The notes beneath the pieces were generated by a model. That model did no database searches. It worked only from the letters and a program-made list of their open reading frames with translations, and was not told the DNA's origin. Both the position numbers and the translations under genes were made by a program. Positions 1 to 14,500 of a stretch of 64,000 nucleotides of DNA are shown here, piece by piece (positions within the stretch are counted from its first letter, which is position 1; every line of letters starts with the position of its first letter). The DNA is from Camillea tinctor (lineage: Eukaryota; Ascomycota; Sordariomycetes; Xylariales; Xylariaceae). The DNA lies in assembly GCA_022578605.1 (NCBI GenBank), contig MU394051.1, positions 310,001 through 374,000 of the forward strand. Reading direction: 5' to 3'.

Positions 1-1713
1 TGGAAATCAAATCAAGTGGTGAAAATTATATACCATGTCAATGATGGTGTTTGCATGTAGAGAGATACCAAAGGTCGATTGTCGATACTGACGATAAAAA
101 ATTTCAAGAAAAGAGAGACTTAATGCTACGGCATAATTTATTATTATGATACCTTGACCTGTAATCTTTTTTTTCTTCCCTTCTTCTCCCTTCGAAAAAC
201 ATCATTGTTCATTTTCCCTTCTACACGATATATATATAAAAAGAAGCTTGTGTAGCCCCCTCCCCTTCCTCCCCTTCCCCCTTCTTTCCTTTTTCTCCTT
301 CCATACCCCCTTACCTAGGCACGAGCACTACTAATTTAATCTATGCGTGAAGAAATATATTTTACATAGGTTATATAACAGGGTAGAGATGAGTTTTTAC
401 CTCGAGGCATTATTCTAATAATTATACATACCCCAACGTAATTTTCCAGGTTGAACAAACACCACAGCCTACGGGAAATGAATGCTGTTTCCAGATTCCC
501 TTACTCCCCCTCTTTGAATGTCATAGTATCACAAAATGGATCAAGCAAGTACTGATAGTCACAAACAATAATAGCATGCACAGGTAAAGTACCTAAGGTA
601 GGCAAGGGTGGATTATTTTGTATAATAGAGCTTCATTTTTTTGTGTTGAAAGTATTAGAGATGTATAAGGGCGATGTCAGGCCGGATTCGTAAAAAAAAA
701 ACTGCTGATACATGGATGGTATACCCTTTTCTTCACTTCTTCTTTTCCTTTCCATCATCCTCGAACGAGAAGTTATGCCAGAAGGAAGATAAAAGAGAGA
801 GAGAAAAGGGGGAAATTCACCACTTTTAGTATACAAAAAAAACACGCTTAGGAGGGTAAAAACAACCAAAAAGGGACATCAAATATAAAAAAACAGGATT
901 CAAGACCAGTATAAAAGAACAAGAAAAGGAATGCCGTGCCTCGTCTCATAAGGGGGAAGAGGGGATGGTTGGCGAGTTCCTAGTCCAAATATTCTCTCAG
1001 AGATAAAAAAAAGACCAAGTTCTCTCTCCTCCCCCTCCCTCTCCCTCTCCCTCTTTTTTATTTATTTTCACCCCAGATCAGTCCAATCAATCAGGTGAAA
1101 GTAGTTTTCAGCCCACTCATCAAATGCCTTCCTTCCAATTCCCTATGCCCAAAGTACAAGACCACTCCCCCTTTCCCCATTTCATTGCCCTAACCCTCCT
1201 TTCGCCTCCTCATATATAAGGTATCAAGAAAGAAAAATTGGGGGGAAATATATGTATATATAATCTTCTTTTTTTTTTTGACCTCGCATATCAATTATCC
1301 GAATGCTTCGCTAGGGGTTTGTATCGTGCTGAGGAGGGGTATTGCTAAATATCGTCTTTGCTTTGAAGTATCATCTTCGAAATGAGAAAAAAAGAATAGA
1401 AAAAAAAAAAACTAAAACTGTGAAAAGTTGGTATCTTAAAAAGTCGTAGCAGGACCTGAATCGAGTAAAAACCAAAAGGTATCAGGGGCGGTCGAATAAC
1501 GACATAAATAAAGCGGTTCAAATTCAGTACAATTGGTAATGTCGAAGATGATCCATCAAGGCCTAGGACACAAAATACAAGGGGGAGGAATAATCGTTCA
1601 AAACGTGATCCCATACAAATCATCGGCCTATGCGAGTATCAAGACCCAGGTGCACAGGAGGGGAGGGGGGCAGAAAGGAAACAAATAGGAAAGCATTATA
1701 TAGGCATCAGCAT
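1..1713. other. Intergenic, downstream of the RING-VWA gene; no gene seen
   Basis: AT-rich sequence with long A and T runs, pyrimidine tracts (for example around 250-300 and 1021-1050) and short TA runs. Open frames here are short (under 95 codons), rich in Phe/Ser/Lys from homopolymers, and look like chance. The right end must hold the 3' UTR of the gene ending at 1714. Nothing else is recognisable. Confidence 0.6.
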
Positions 1714-4700
1714 TTACGCCTCTTCAATAATGCCTTCACCACTAGCTTCTTCTCTCCACTCGCGACTCTTCTCCGCCAATCGCTTCACGCCATTGACTCT
1801 GGAGGCCCATAGACTTTCGATGGGCGTTCGAAAGGTGAAAGCTCGCTGGCTGCTGATAACGCCAATCGCCTGAAGGATAGCTTTCCGGCTATCACGCCCG
1901 AAGACAGCAGGATGGTTGATCCACTCAAGACTAGCTTCGAGTTCCGCATCGAGTGCAGCAACAGTGCCGATATCGACACCAGCGGAATTGCTCAATGCTA
2001 ATCCATCATTCGAGCGGCTTGTTCGGATTGGTGGCGGGAAACCGTTGGCGAGAGACGAGTGCGCTGAGGCGGTCGGCGATGGCGTGTGTTTACGGTCAGG
2101 GGTAGCACTGATTGGGGAAGAAGTATCTAAGCCAGGGTGAGGGGTTCCAGGGTTCGATTTGGGAGCCGGGATAGGGGGAACAGGTCCTGTTGGAACAGGA
2201 GGTAGCCCTCCCTTGCCAAGGCCTTTCAAAATCGACCGGGTCTCGTTCAGTAACGTATGCGCACGCTCATGCTGGCCCCTGGAAACCAAAGTAAGGGCTC
2301 TGGTAAGCATGTCAGAGGTAAGAAGCTCCATCCGTCGCTGGACGATATGAGGGTGGGGAGGAATGGGAGGAGTATTCTGCCAGGAGGCCTTCTTCTGGTT
2401 GCCAGCTGCAGGAAGCATCGTAATAGCGAGTAACGATGGCCGAGGAAGATGCATCATAGTTCCATCACGTAGGATATCGCCCCATACCAAATCAGCTTGG
2501 ATCAATGGCACTTCCTCTACAGAGGTTGCTCTCTGGTCATCATGCTCGACTGGTCCACCTAGAGCTTCCAAGCCGGATACAATGGTCTCCCAGGCATCCT
2601 GGGGAAGCTGTTCCTGTGACGATGTGTCGGGCACGATCACCAATTGGACCAAGATATCTCTCTTGTCACCAAAACGGAGATCACCTAACGCAGCTTCTGC
2701 ATCGCGACCTGTAGCCCGCTTGGTGATCTGCAAAGCCCCGCTGATCTTGTGGAATCTCGCCGGCGAACCTTCTGGTAGCTTAAGCTTGAGCTTGACGTTC
2801 TGGTGTGACAAAGATTGCATCGAGCCAAGACACCCTGCCAGGCATTCGCGGAGCATCATCCAATCCTTGACGTAAGTGTAAGATGCCTTAGTCCTTGAGG
2901 ACAATTCGATCATCGTGTCGGGCTTGTGGGTCATGCCCAAACCAAACGAATGAATCGTGATCCTAATAGCAATTAGTATTATGGTACGCTCAATAGTGTT
3001 TGAGCGTGACTTACTTCGCAGCTTCTGCTCGCGACACGACGAAATCAACGCTGTCGGTGTCTGACGTCGATGCGTCGCTAATAAGCATAATAGTAGCAAT
3101 GGGGTTATTGTACTTGCGTTGCATCAACAGATCCATAGCAACGTTTGCGCCCTCAACAACATCCGCCCGGTGGCTCTTCTGCCCTACGGGTCTAATGGAG
3201 GCCAGCACGTTGTTCCATCCATGCCACGCCTTTGTTGTCATCCCAACAATAGGCACGCCGCCACTTCCTGAGCCGAACGTGACGAGGCCCATCCGATCCC
3301 GCTCGCCGAGAGTATGGACCATGAATTTCAGTGCATCCCGAACCAGGTTGATCTTGACCCCCTGCATCGAGGATGATATAGGAACCACAACGACAACATC
3401 AATCGGAACATGGAATGATGAAATTGAGGGTTTGGCAAGGCTCGTATACTCAGTCGGCGCCGTGGTAACAGATTTAGGCCCTCCATATGAAGATGCTACT
3501 GAAGAGACACGCTGGGGGCGGTGGCCACGGGCCCAGTCATCTTCGTCGGTCTCTGATGCCTCTGCTCGCTCGCGGTCAAATTCAGGACTCCTGACCGGAG
3601 ATCTCTCCACGGCGTTAAGATCGAGTAGGGCTTGTTGCCAAAGCTTCAGCTGGTTCCTGTTGTCGAACCGCAAATGGAACTGCGGAAGCTCAGCTACGGA
3701 AAGACTGAGGGTCAAGACGTTTTCATCAACTAGATTAAATCGTTAGCGGAGTCTTGCTTGCAATACTTAAGGTTCGGTTACCCATGCCAGTCTCTGCCAC
3801 ATCGTTGAGATGTTTCTTGATTAGGATTGAACCCTTTAGGGTGCACCGTGTGGTTTTCCGTGGCGCACCATTCTCGTCCCATTGTTGCGCACTTGGGGGC
3901 AATTTCTTCTCTTTGACACAGATAAGCATTTCAGCAAAGAGGAAACACTCAAGTTCCTGCCACGCAATCTTATCCTTGCCAACACGTAGAGTGCCGTACA
4001 ATCGAAGTTTGCCAAACCTATTACCATGTTAGCGACATGATCACAATCAAAGCCCAAAAATATCGCCCACTGACCTGTTGAAGTCAAGACCATGCCAGTT
4101 ATCCACCTTGTTCCGCAGATTTTCCGTCATTTCCTCTAGAACCTCAGGAGCCTCGTATGGGTAGAAGCGCGGCTGGGAGCTTCTTGCGGGCGACGGAGGA
4201 CGCTGCGGCGAAAACGCCTCTTCAACACGCATCTGCGGCATAGGGTTCGCTACTACGAGGTCTTCAGGGTCCGGCTTCCACTTGTTATCGGCGACTTCTA
4301 CCGTAATCAGACAGGTTAGGGTCTGCTGTTGCCGAGAACGATTGATCGTGGGAAATTCAGATCGGACTGCGACAGATGGCGCTGGAATCGGATTGCGCGT
4401 GATCGCTCTCGGACTGCCGGGCGTCGTCTCCATCGCTTGCAGGTCATAGTCGTGACGGCGTGGCGGCCCACTCTGGGCAGTCTCAGGGTAACCTGTGGAA
4501 GACGCGACTCCGGTCGCTTCGCTGTCGCTGCGGCCATGTCTTGCAGCGCTTGGGTATCGGTCCGAAGAAATGGTACCTCGAGCGACGCTATCGCGGCCGT
4601 TACTAGGTGCCATAGATCGAGCATTGGACTCTCCACTAGGAGGGCGTCCACTTTGATGATCCCAGGCCTGACTCGGCGTCGGGGTAGTAATTGATCTGTT

Positions 4701-5575
4701 ATCAACAGCACCAGTACCAGCACCAGCACCAGACGATGCGGATCGTACCATGCTGGTGATTTTCTCTGCAGTTGACAACCCAGTTAGTGCTTGGCTCCCA
4801 CAGCACGGGGGAACTGCTTCTACTACTCACCTATATCCAACACATTGCCGCCACGGCTGGTATCCAAATGCAGAGGTGAGTTGCATGACGGGCAATACTG
4901 CGACTCGAATTCTCGGATGAACTCGTAAAAACAGGCTTCGTGAGAGACATGCGAACAGGAAAACTGAAGAATCCTCTCTCCACGCAGGGTATGCTCCAAG
5001 GGCTCCTCGCACACAGCGCATTCGCTCCCGACAAAGGTCCTCTCCCGGCGATTACGACCCCTGTCTGAATTCATCATGCCGGACATAGTTGGGTTCTGGC
5101 GGATAGTGGAGTTTGAGGCTGCAGAGCTTCTAGAAGTAGTCGAGCGATGGGAGGGCGCCCGGTTGGGGGACGAGCGGTAAGAAGCGGCGGCAATAGAATG
5201 GTCTGTAGTCAGATGCGGTCAGCTATAGGCAATTGAGAGACAACATGACAGTGCCACCGGGGTGGCTCAGAGAGGGGGGCCGAGAGCGGGTCGCGCCGCT
5301 GCAGTCGCGGTGACGATGAGGCGGTAGGGCAAAAACAAACTTGACTTACTCTTCTCAGGGTAAGATGGGCCAATATCCTGACTATTCCAGTTCTGTGACT
5401 GCGACTGCGGTTGCAGCTGTCCTTGCCCCCTCCTCCGAAAAGACCGTAGGGAGCCTGAGTCGGACGAGCTAAACAGACCAAACTCTCGCAACGAAGATCC
5501 GTCGAGAAACTTATGTTCCTTAGAACCAGCGGCACCAGAAAGTCCGTGTGATTTCGACGATGATCGACTAAACAT
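1714..5575 (-). CDS. RING-H2 / PH-like / VWA protein, Ste5/Far1-like candidate scaffold or E3 ligase
   Basis: Six exons join in frame to 1162 aa: complement of 5350-5575, 4831-5202, 4075-4765, 3782-4017, 3015-3729 and 1714-2962, with introns of 52-147 bp and GT..AG ends. Residues 137-182 form a RING-H2 (C137, C140, C158, H160, H163, C166, C179, C182) preceded by a Ser/Arg-rich N-terminus. A Ser/Pro-rich linker follows (about 200-425), then a PH-like beta-rich segment (about 430-548) ending in an amphipathic helix, then a VWA domain from about 617. The first MIDAS Asp is replaced by Pro625, although the following Ser residues remain. A beta-sandwich-like stretch (about 800-860) resembles the Vwaint region found after VWA in RING-VWA ligases, and a Pro-rich linker lies near 1000-1055. 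RING-PH-VWA in that order is the architecture of yeast Ste5; Far1 shares the RING and PH. Plant WAV3-type E3 ligases share RING and VWA. Which role applies cannot be told from sequence alone. The start ATG at 5575 is the first in frame after upstream stops. Confidence 0.85.
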
Positions 5576-8500
5576 AAGTGGCACGGGGAGCTGAGCTGAG
5601 CGACGCAAGGAAGGTGATGTGAGGTTGTATGTAGAAAACGGGCTGGATGGTTGAGGCGGAAGGACGTGCGTGGCGCGGAGGATCACTCGTGAGAAGTCGC
5701 TTGCTTTTTGGCCAAAGACGGGTTTGACAGGTAGTAATGATGGTAAGTGGTTGTGGTGGTGGTGATGTTGGTTGTAGCTTGTGTGTCACACCCTATGCTG
5801 CGATCCCCCTGGATGGTGTGGTTTGTTTCAAATGGTAGTATTCTCAATGCGGCAACGAAAGGGCTGAGAAAAACCAGTAGCGCATAGCAAGTAATATAAT
5901 ATTCGCCTTTTTTCTTTTTTGATTATTATTGAGAAACGGGTAGTCGGGTCGAAGGTATGGTCAATCGAAGAATTAAAAAAGGTAGTATTCTCGTCGCGGT
6001 TGGTGGTGTTTAAGTGGTTTATACCTATAGGTAAGGTTCCTTAAGGGCAAGGTTGGGCAAAGGTGCTTGTTGTGGTGGTAGTAAATGTTGGTGGTATCGG
6101 TGATGAAGGAGTTTAGAAGAATAAGAAGGAAAAAAACCCCGATGGTGTGGTTTGGTGGTCGGGCACGCCAATCAATGCCTTATGAGAAGGTGAGCACCCC
6201 TCGTCACAGGTTGTTTGTGGCCTATCGCGACGGGGCGTTCCTTCTTCTAAGGGAAACTGCGATTTACCTACGTTCAAAAGCCGTTGCCGACTAGTAGGAT
6301 TTAGGGCCGACACCAGTCGCAGAAGGATATTACCTTTTTCCCTTTTCAAAAAAATTTCTTCTTATTCCCCCCCCTCCAAGGGTCGCCCCAAGGGCCTATA
6401 GTTTGATTTCCTGGCTATATGTAATATATGTAGTGCGTAGTGTTAGGTAAGTAATATTGATTTTTGTTATGTTTTATTTTATCTTTTCGTCGAAAGGGTA
6501 CCGGTCTAGAGACAATGCTCTCTACACGGTGATGCAGTGCAACGCGATGTTCCAGCATGCATTCATGGATTCATGGTGGTGGACGAGAAGGTTGACCAAC
6601 TCCAGAAGTAGAAGACAGAAATCGAAAAAAAGAATAGAATTAGAAAAAGAAAAGAAAAAGTAGAAAAAAAAGGGAACAACCACGATTAGAAAAGGGTCGG
6701 TTGCCGAACAGTCGGGAAGTACCTAACCTGGTGTAATGTATACATGTATGTATGTATGTATTCCTTGACATGCTATCTTGTTAATAATTCAGGAGTAAAG
6801 CAAGAAAATTGGGGACCATAACTTCATAAAGATGGGTATTATTACTGTTAGTATTATTACTTCGTTTAGTCTACTACACTACGTACTATGTAGCTAAGTA
6901 CAAAGTAGTTAGGTACGTACCTAAAGTTTGCACTTCCACTTTCATCACAAGAGTTGTGTGTTTTAGTCTAGGAACGGGGAACCTTGAATTTTACACTACC
7001 CTTGCCCCTCTCTCGGCGCTACTCTGTAGCCCGCCGTTGCCCTCATAAACCCCATTTGACCAATCCTACGTGAACTTGCAGCAAAAGGGAATCTGTCCGT
7101 ACTTGCGGGAACGCTAATACTATGTATGTATGTATAAGTGAAGGCATGGGGGAGGGGGGAGAAGCCAAGGACTTCTTTACAATGTCACTTGCTTTAGTAC
7201 TGATACTCGGTACTGGTATAGGACCAGGGGGGGTCTTGTCTGTGAGATGGATTGATTTTTTTTCATGGACCCCTGTCGCTGATGGGAGACCCATGTCTTA
7301 TTAGACGGGCTCGCACGAGTCCGGCTTGCTGGGTAACCTGGGGTGGGGGGAGGAGGACGAGCATTAACCATAGATCTACCTACTACCATATACATACCAT
7401 GTCGAAATTCCTTCCAGCCGCAATAACCAAAGATGACGAAAAATAATAAATATTATTATCAAATATCGATAGCTTCTAGAAAAACAGGACTATAACTTCG
7501 TAAAGATGAAAAATGCAACATTATTAACTACAGTCATCTATCTCGATCCTCGTGTGGCGAAAGACGTGATTGGTAGTGAGAAGATATTAAGTACATAGCG
7601 TACTAGCCTGAAGAATACATGTCAGAACCTGCATACATGCACTAATTACCAAAGTGGGTACGGTCCATGTCCGTCAGTCCCGATTAGAGTCTAGGTGCTT
7701 CTTGCGGCACTTGCAAGCAACACCCTGTGAAGAGTGACAAAGCGCTAGTGTTATGCAATAAGTGAAAGGGTCTAGTTATGGGCATCGCGGTCAATATCTA
7801 ATCGTAGTGTACAAACTCGTATAGTCCCAAACTAACACCATGTACTTAATCATATGAACCTCTTGGGAAATCAGAAAATCGAGAGAGGAACAAAGAAATA
7901 TAACCTATCAGATAGCATAGTGTAGGGCAGTGTACAACAGCAGTTGTTTACATACCCACACTTACATCCCTACCTAACTTACTCTATCGTGAATTCGTAA
8001 CCGCTGAGCTGAAATGGCTGGTGTGGGTGGACGGCTCAGAAAATTAAATACGGTAACGCTGACAGCAAATCTAATCAAGGCTTAGCACGTGGCCTTTAAG
8101 CAATAGGGGGCACAGTCCACATGGAGTCAGAAACATATAATTGTTTTAAAGGTCGACTTGACGGTCAAAGAGAATTGGGAATTTGCTAGTGGGGAGGGGA
8201 TAGAGGGAAGAAAAAGGAAACTCGAAGGGAAGGGAAGCACGGAATAAACTAACAATAACAACCACATTTGAACCACATTTTGCTTCTATACTACATACAT
8301 TACAGACATTACATACATACTACATGTAACGTAAACGTATTTTAGATTCTTCAATGCTCTAGGCTTCTGTGGTGCGACAATATGCATGATGTGAGTAACA
8401 TAAGTAGATGCCTTTTTCTGTAGATACCTCACACCATCTGAGATATGTACAACACTGCGACATCCGGGCAGGTACACGGAGGTAGATGACAGGCTTTTAA

Positions 8501-11500
8501 AAATAGATGAGAAACCAAACGGATACCTGATGTCTGAGCTTTAACTTGTTCCAGCGTTAGGTAATGATGGTGGAGGCAGACCAGGTTAAACCTGGCGGTT
8601 TAGGCGTATCTATACACTGCATAAGCCCAGCCACGGGGCTTACACAAGACATAAGAGAGGCTTGTTGTGGCTTTGAGTCTAAATATCTAAATATCTAGCC
8701 ATCTATGCAAGCCTATACCCAGTAAACTGCTTGGAATCTCATACATATCTAATATTGGTGTTGCTATAATCGTCACTTGGCCACATGGTTCTAGTTTTAA
8801 GTGCTGTACGTGCACCCAGATTAGTCCCTAAATTATCTTCTTTGTCTCATTTCCCCATTCGTCAGCTTAGATGTTTTTTTTTCTTTTTCTTCTTTTCTTT
8901 TCTTTTTCTCTTTTTTTTTTTTGCTTCAGGTAGTTCTTAGGATACCCGCAACTCGTATGACCTAACACAGGAGGACCTCCTCCAAAGCCCAATCATCATC
9001 CAACGGCAGACAAGAACGTATCTCCACTATTCCGTCTGTCCGTATAGCTCGGGGTTTATCATCTCCAAGAACAGATAACAAATTTGACCCTTCTATTGTA
9101 CCGTCTGACTCAACACTGAACAATTTTGGTCAGCCAATTGCAGTTCTTGAGGTACCACGCCTCTGTTCGAGATCACCGTCTTACGTATGTCTACTATTGA
9201 GGCCACGCGCCTCACCAACAACTGCTTCCGAGCGTCTCCGGGGCCAGTGGCCATTCGGAGGGTGTGGGTAGTCTACAGAGAACACGGCACGCTTCCTCTA
9301 CTGCCGAGGGCTTAAGCCTCTGCTGTCTGCTTTTAGAAAAGCACTGCATCCTCGGGACTACACAACGACGGTGTGCTTCAGGTCATATCGTCATTGCCTA
9401 TGCAGTCCCGCGGTATGGTGGTCAGCACTGGTCACTTTCTACTCGCCATTGTGACCCTCCAAGTTGCACACAAGTTGCACAGCAGAAGACAGACGGAACA
9501 TTGTGGGCAACTTTGCCGACCACCAGTTCAGTTCATTTCAATGAACCGCTCTATCACGATGCATATTAGCGCTCAGGTCTACGTTGATCGGTCCGTCGGC
9601 TGGTAGATGCCTTTCATTGCAGTTATCGGCAGGCTCTCAACACGGCCATGGTCACCATAGCCTCGATCAAGACAGCCTCATCCATCTATTTTGCTAACTT
9701 CTACCAAGTCACAAGAAATTGCCATTTCCTGGGTTTTCCCTTCAAGGCGACTCGGTATCCACCACCCAATCTGATATCGGAGTTTCTAAATCTCCTGAGC
9801 ACCCAACCTAGAAGGATCGCATCTCAGCGGAAGCGGAATGCAGATAACGGCCTAGGTTAGGTTAGGTTAGTTATTTCTTTTGCGGCAAGATCTGCATGCC
9901 ATGGAATATTTACACAACTTATACAAATAGGCTGCTAGTTAGATACTGCTACTTGCTTAAGATGCAGGCTTTAAATCTAGACCATCTAGTCGATCACAAC
10001 AAGCATCGGATACCCATCACGAGCAATGGTATCTGCAACCTCATCCTTCATCCTGACTCCCACACTGCAACGGCTAAGATGCCATGTGTTGCGAGGTACG
10101 GTGTCGCCAAGCAGCTCTAGCATTTCCCCCCCAAGCTTCAGGGGACAGTAACCGACTTCTGCAACAGTAATATACGTCGTGCCTTAGGTAGCCATGAATC
10201 TTCAAGAACTGAACTAAACATCACATCGATTTAGATTTTCAGAGATTAAATCGGGCGTTAATGATGCAGTATTGCTGTAGTTGCAATGGACGCGCTACCT
10301 GCACAACGCATGTGCCATTATAATCACAGTTCAATACGACGGCCTTCGTAGGATTTACTTGTCGCCGCCACAACTCGACGCCTCCTGCCTTAGTTGTCGA
10401 AGTGCCATGCATATATTGATCCCCCAACTTCATACACCTTGAACAGTCCCCTTGGATTACATACTACATCACAATTAGACCCCGTGTGAAAAATATAGGT
10501 ATTGTATGATACATGCCACCAAGGCGAGGATTCAAGTGCATATATCTTTATTTAGTTACTTCAGCATCAATTATAGGGTCATCAATATAAAGCCTCCAAT
10601 GAGATAATTCAAGATATATGCAACAATATCTACTCTAAAATCCTACCCACGCCAGCGATATGAGATCCACGAAACCCACGTGCTAGACTAGGAGCCACGC
10701 TACCGAATCCCGAGTTGGTCGATCACTCATCTAAATCCTCTCTAGCCTCTCAATCTCGAAATCAGTATTATAGACTAGACCTCCAGAGTTCGTTGCTATC
10801 TTGAGTCAAGGCACGTAGGCACTGTCGTCTTACTGCTCTTCAAGTTAGCATTCGTGCTGACAAGCAGATCAGGTTACAAGCGACCAAGACTACCTCGGTA
10901 CCACCCCAGTGCCCTCCCGCTGATAAAGTGAGAACACGTCGTTCTTCATCTTAGCTGCCTATACGATTGTCTCTGTATGATTGTCTATGTATGTAAGGAC
11001 CATTTGTCATTGATAAGTATCGCAACTTACTACTTAAGTGGATCTCGCCATGTGCAGCTAGCTGGTCATCAGACAGAGCACAAACAACAACAGTATGCAC
11101 AAACAGTCCTTCATCCATGTCTCAGTTTCTCTCCTCGCAGTATCAAACTTCTCTATAGAACTACTTTTACGCGTGTCGATGCAAACCTAATCCGTCAACA
11201 TACCACATCATTATCATACGAATAGGTACCATTTCAGTTATATATTCGCTTACGACGGATTACTACATAAGAGCTCCACAGGACTCAGTTGTGGGCTCTA
11301 TAGCCTAGAAATCTATCTACTAGGGTCATCTCCGTTCCTAGTAGTAGAAAGAACTACAACAATATGACAATTTCGTTTAGCGCCCCTCTAATATGTATTG
11401 TCACGATGCGCCATTCCCGAGGAAACGCCAAAAGGGCGTTACACACACGGATCTCTGTATACGTGACACGGTCAAAAATCTGAGTAACAATAAAAACCAG

Positions 11501-14500
11501 GGTCAATCATCTTAATCACAAATGATACTTCGCATCGACTGTTGTTACAAGTTCCAATACTATGTATGAACATATCGTTTTTGGATCCGTCCTTTGGGCC
11601 GGCGACGTGACTAGTCATTTTCATAGAGGACTATACTGTTATTAGACATTATATCAGGTCTAAAATCCTCAACCCTCAACTACCTAACTAGGTACTCCAC
11701 AATCCATAGCTCTGGATCGGCGTGATGGAAGTGGGAGTTGACTTGACCAAAAGATTCATCCACGTACAGTAGCACCTCATTTGATGTTCAGGGGTAGCCG
11801 TCCACTATCACGACGATGATGACCGAACACTGCAGCCCTTACGCCGTACAATAAGGTCTATTAACCTACCAGGTCTGTCAGAACATCAAAACTAGGTAGC
11901 CTGGAGGACTAGTGGAGCAATAGCTGAGTTGTACTGTCTCTTCAGAATGCTCATCTCTGAGCACGCACGGGCTGGTTTGTTGAATTTCAAGCTCAGACCC
12001 TAATCCCATGTATCCACTGCCACATACCTACACTACATACCGCGCGGATCGGGGTCTTTATCCCGAGGCTCTCACGTCTTCAGTGTGCCGTTTTTGGTTG
12101 GAACAACGATTTTCATTTTCCTAAATTATAACCACTGTCGTCCAAGACGGGGTCATTGAGCCTCAGCCCATATCTACGAGCCCTCCCACGCATCTACCCT
12201 CCACATGAGTCGTTAGTGTTTTGAAACATTTCTAGAATACATCTGAGCAACTCGCTATGTATCCCAGGAATTATCTCTACACGGAAGTGATTTATCCTGT
12301 GTATTCACAAGTGATAGACAGTGTAATATCTACTTTCACATCACCCGTTCAGTCCACAAGATCGCTTGTACAGCGCCTCTCTCTACGCAAGCCTGTTGCG
12401 CTCTTCGGTGCGCTTTGATAAGAGCCCATTGCAACGTGCCCCGCCAGATTCCCTCCCCCAGGTCCTCTCCCTCCACACAAATCTCAGGTATAGGCCCGAA
12501 GTGAACCCACCCCCAGGCTTGAAATCCGAGAATCGTTCGCACGCTGGCCCGACCGCTACTTTTAAGCGAGGCCCATGGCCTGCACTGCGAATTCCTTGCC
12601 CGATCACGACATCACAGATATGCTAGGTAGTATATACTAAGCCAATATGGTATAAAAACCCATGGGAAACCATGAGATAGGGAAAAGGGCGTCTATCGGA
12701 ACCGGGCAGTAGGGTGACAAAGCGCAAGCGCAAGCGAGGCGTTGCCCCCGTCTTGCGCCATTACAGGGTCTTCATAACCCCTACTCACACGAGCAATGGA
12801 ACTCCTGCATCTTATTCTAATGTCGATTCCTGCCCAGCTTTCGTCTCCCTAATGTTGGAACACTAATATAAGCCAGGAAGAGAAGACAAGAGAAAGGGGG
12901 ACGAAGAAAAACTAAAACTAATATGCGCGGTCCTTTCTTCAGTTGCAACCACACACAAACTTACACACATATACACGCCAGATACAAACAAGAACTAGTT
13001 CAAGGTACTCATGCACCTAACCAGGATGTATTCATCACCCTAGTTTAGGTCCCTAAGGTTGAACAGATTTGGTAGGAAGGTAGTTTAAACGATCTACATA
13101 CAACGAACCTTCAGACCGAGGCGAACGAACTCCAAGCGAACTGAGCACTGCTACACCGAGAGGAGGGGAGGGGGCCATTTTGCTAGAGTCGTCTTCTCCC
13201 GCGACCGCCGCCTTTATTCATTGAGGTCGTCCCATATCGCGGCCTCGGGTGTGATGGAACGAGCAAGCAAGCAATCGGTTCCCTTCCCTCTCCAACGCTC
13301 TCTCCCTCTCTCTCTTCCTCCCAGCGGCCGATTCTGGTTGGTGTGTAGGGAGAAGGCCCCTTGCAGAGTCTAGTATACGACGTTGGACCTGAAATGCACG
13401 TTTCCGTGATGGTGCCTTGAGGATGGGGGGAGGGGTTGAGTCTCCCCAGCATTTTGCTGCAGTCACATATATTCCGACGCGGGTTATATTAACACAGCAA
13501 CGCATATTGGGACCCCTTATTCCCCCCTTTCTCGACTAGTTTAGTTAACTTGGGGGAAGGGGGGGCATGTTGACTTTTAGTCGATAACAGCGGGCATCGG
13601 CGTACACTTTGCAGATACGGAATAATTTTGGCTTGGCGGTCGACAAGAATGCAACTTGATGCACTGAAACCTGACTTGTAACTCGGTGTTGGGAAGGGAT
13701 CATCACTAGATCTCGCCCTCCCAAGCGTTCTCCCGCCCTTCTTCCCGTCTCTTAACTACGATCGCGGCACGTGGAACTGGGGGATTGTAGTATACATCAA
13801 CTCTCACACAGACGTCGGACAGTGTCTGTGCCTGATTTCTTCTCTTGTTATATATGAACCATCGAGTAAACTTGCCCAAGTTTGTAAATATAGAAAAGGG
13901 GAAGCAAGACGGGCTAGTACGACAGCTATTAACTAGCAAGATGGGAAAAGATTTCTATCCGCATGTTATCTCTCGCCCGCCCCATATGCAGTGGCTACAT
14001 CCCCATTTATCATACGCATATCACTCACATCTGTATGCAGGTAGAGCATCACACGTGCTCCTAGTGCAGAAACCAGTTCCCCTGGGCGTGTCCACACTCA
14101 GGGACGATCAAGCCGCTGCCGACGGAATTATCCAGTCTTGAATCTTAGCACATAAACTTATCGTGAGGTTCGTCACCGAATATGCCTATTACGGTTGCAG
14201 ACTCGTATGAGAAGACGGAAGAAAAAAGAACACGGCGGCATCCCTAGGTAGAGGTTATGGAGTATACCAACCCCGTATTAAGACAGGCTCGAAACTTAGA
14301 TAGAGAAGATCGACGGCTAGGAACGGCTGTGTCAAACATACTTCGACGACTATACTACACGTTCGATATACCCTCAACCAGACTATCTATATATTAACAT
14401 CCCCTATAGCGCGGTATTTGTTGCACTAATAGCAGATCCCCCTAACGCTGGTAGGGCACACGTGGGTTACTTTCCGGCAGTTAAGCGACAACCAAGCCTG

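Noticed and set aside
2363..2875. 170-codon open frame on the + strand
   Set aside because: Lies antisense to the conserved VWA-gene exon; composition is the mirror of that exon and no family resemblance.
3000..3746. 248-codon open frame on the + strand
   Set aside because: Antisense shadow of the VWA exon (3015-3729).
9853..9870. TTAGG tandem units as a telomere relic
   Set aside because: Only about three units; chance level in sequence rich in GGTTA/GGTA motifs.
11395..11475. TGTCACG...GTGACA ends suggestive of a solo LTR
   Set aside because: Too short, no second copy or target duplication seen, no adjacent element coding sequence.
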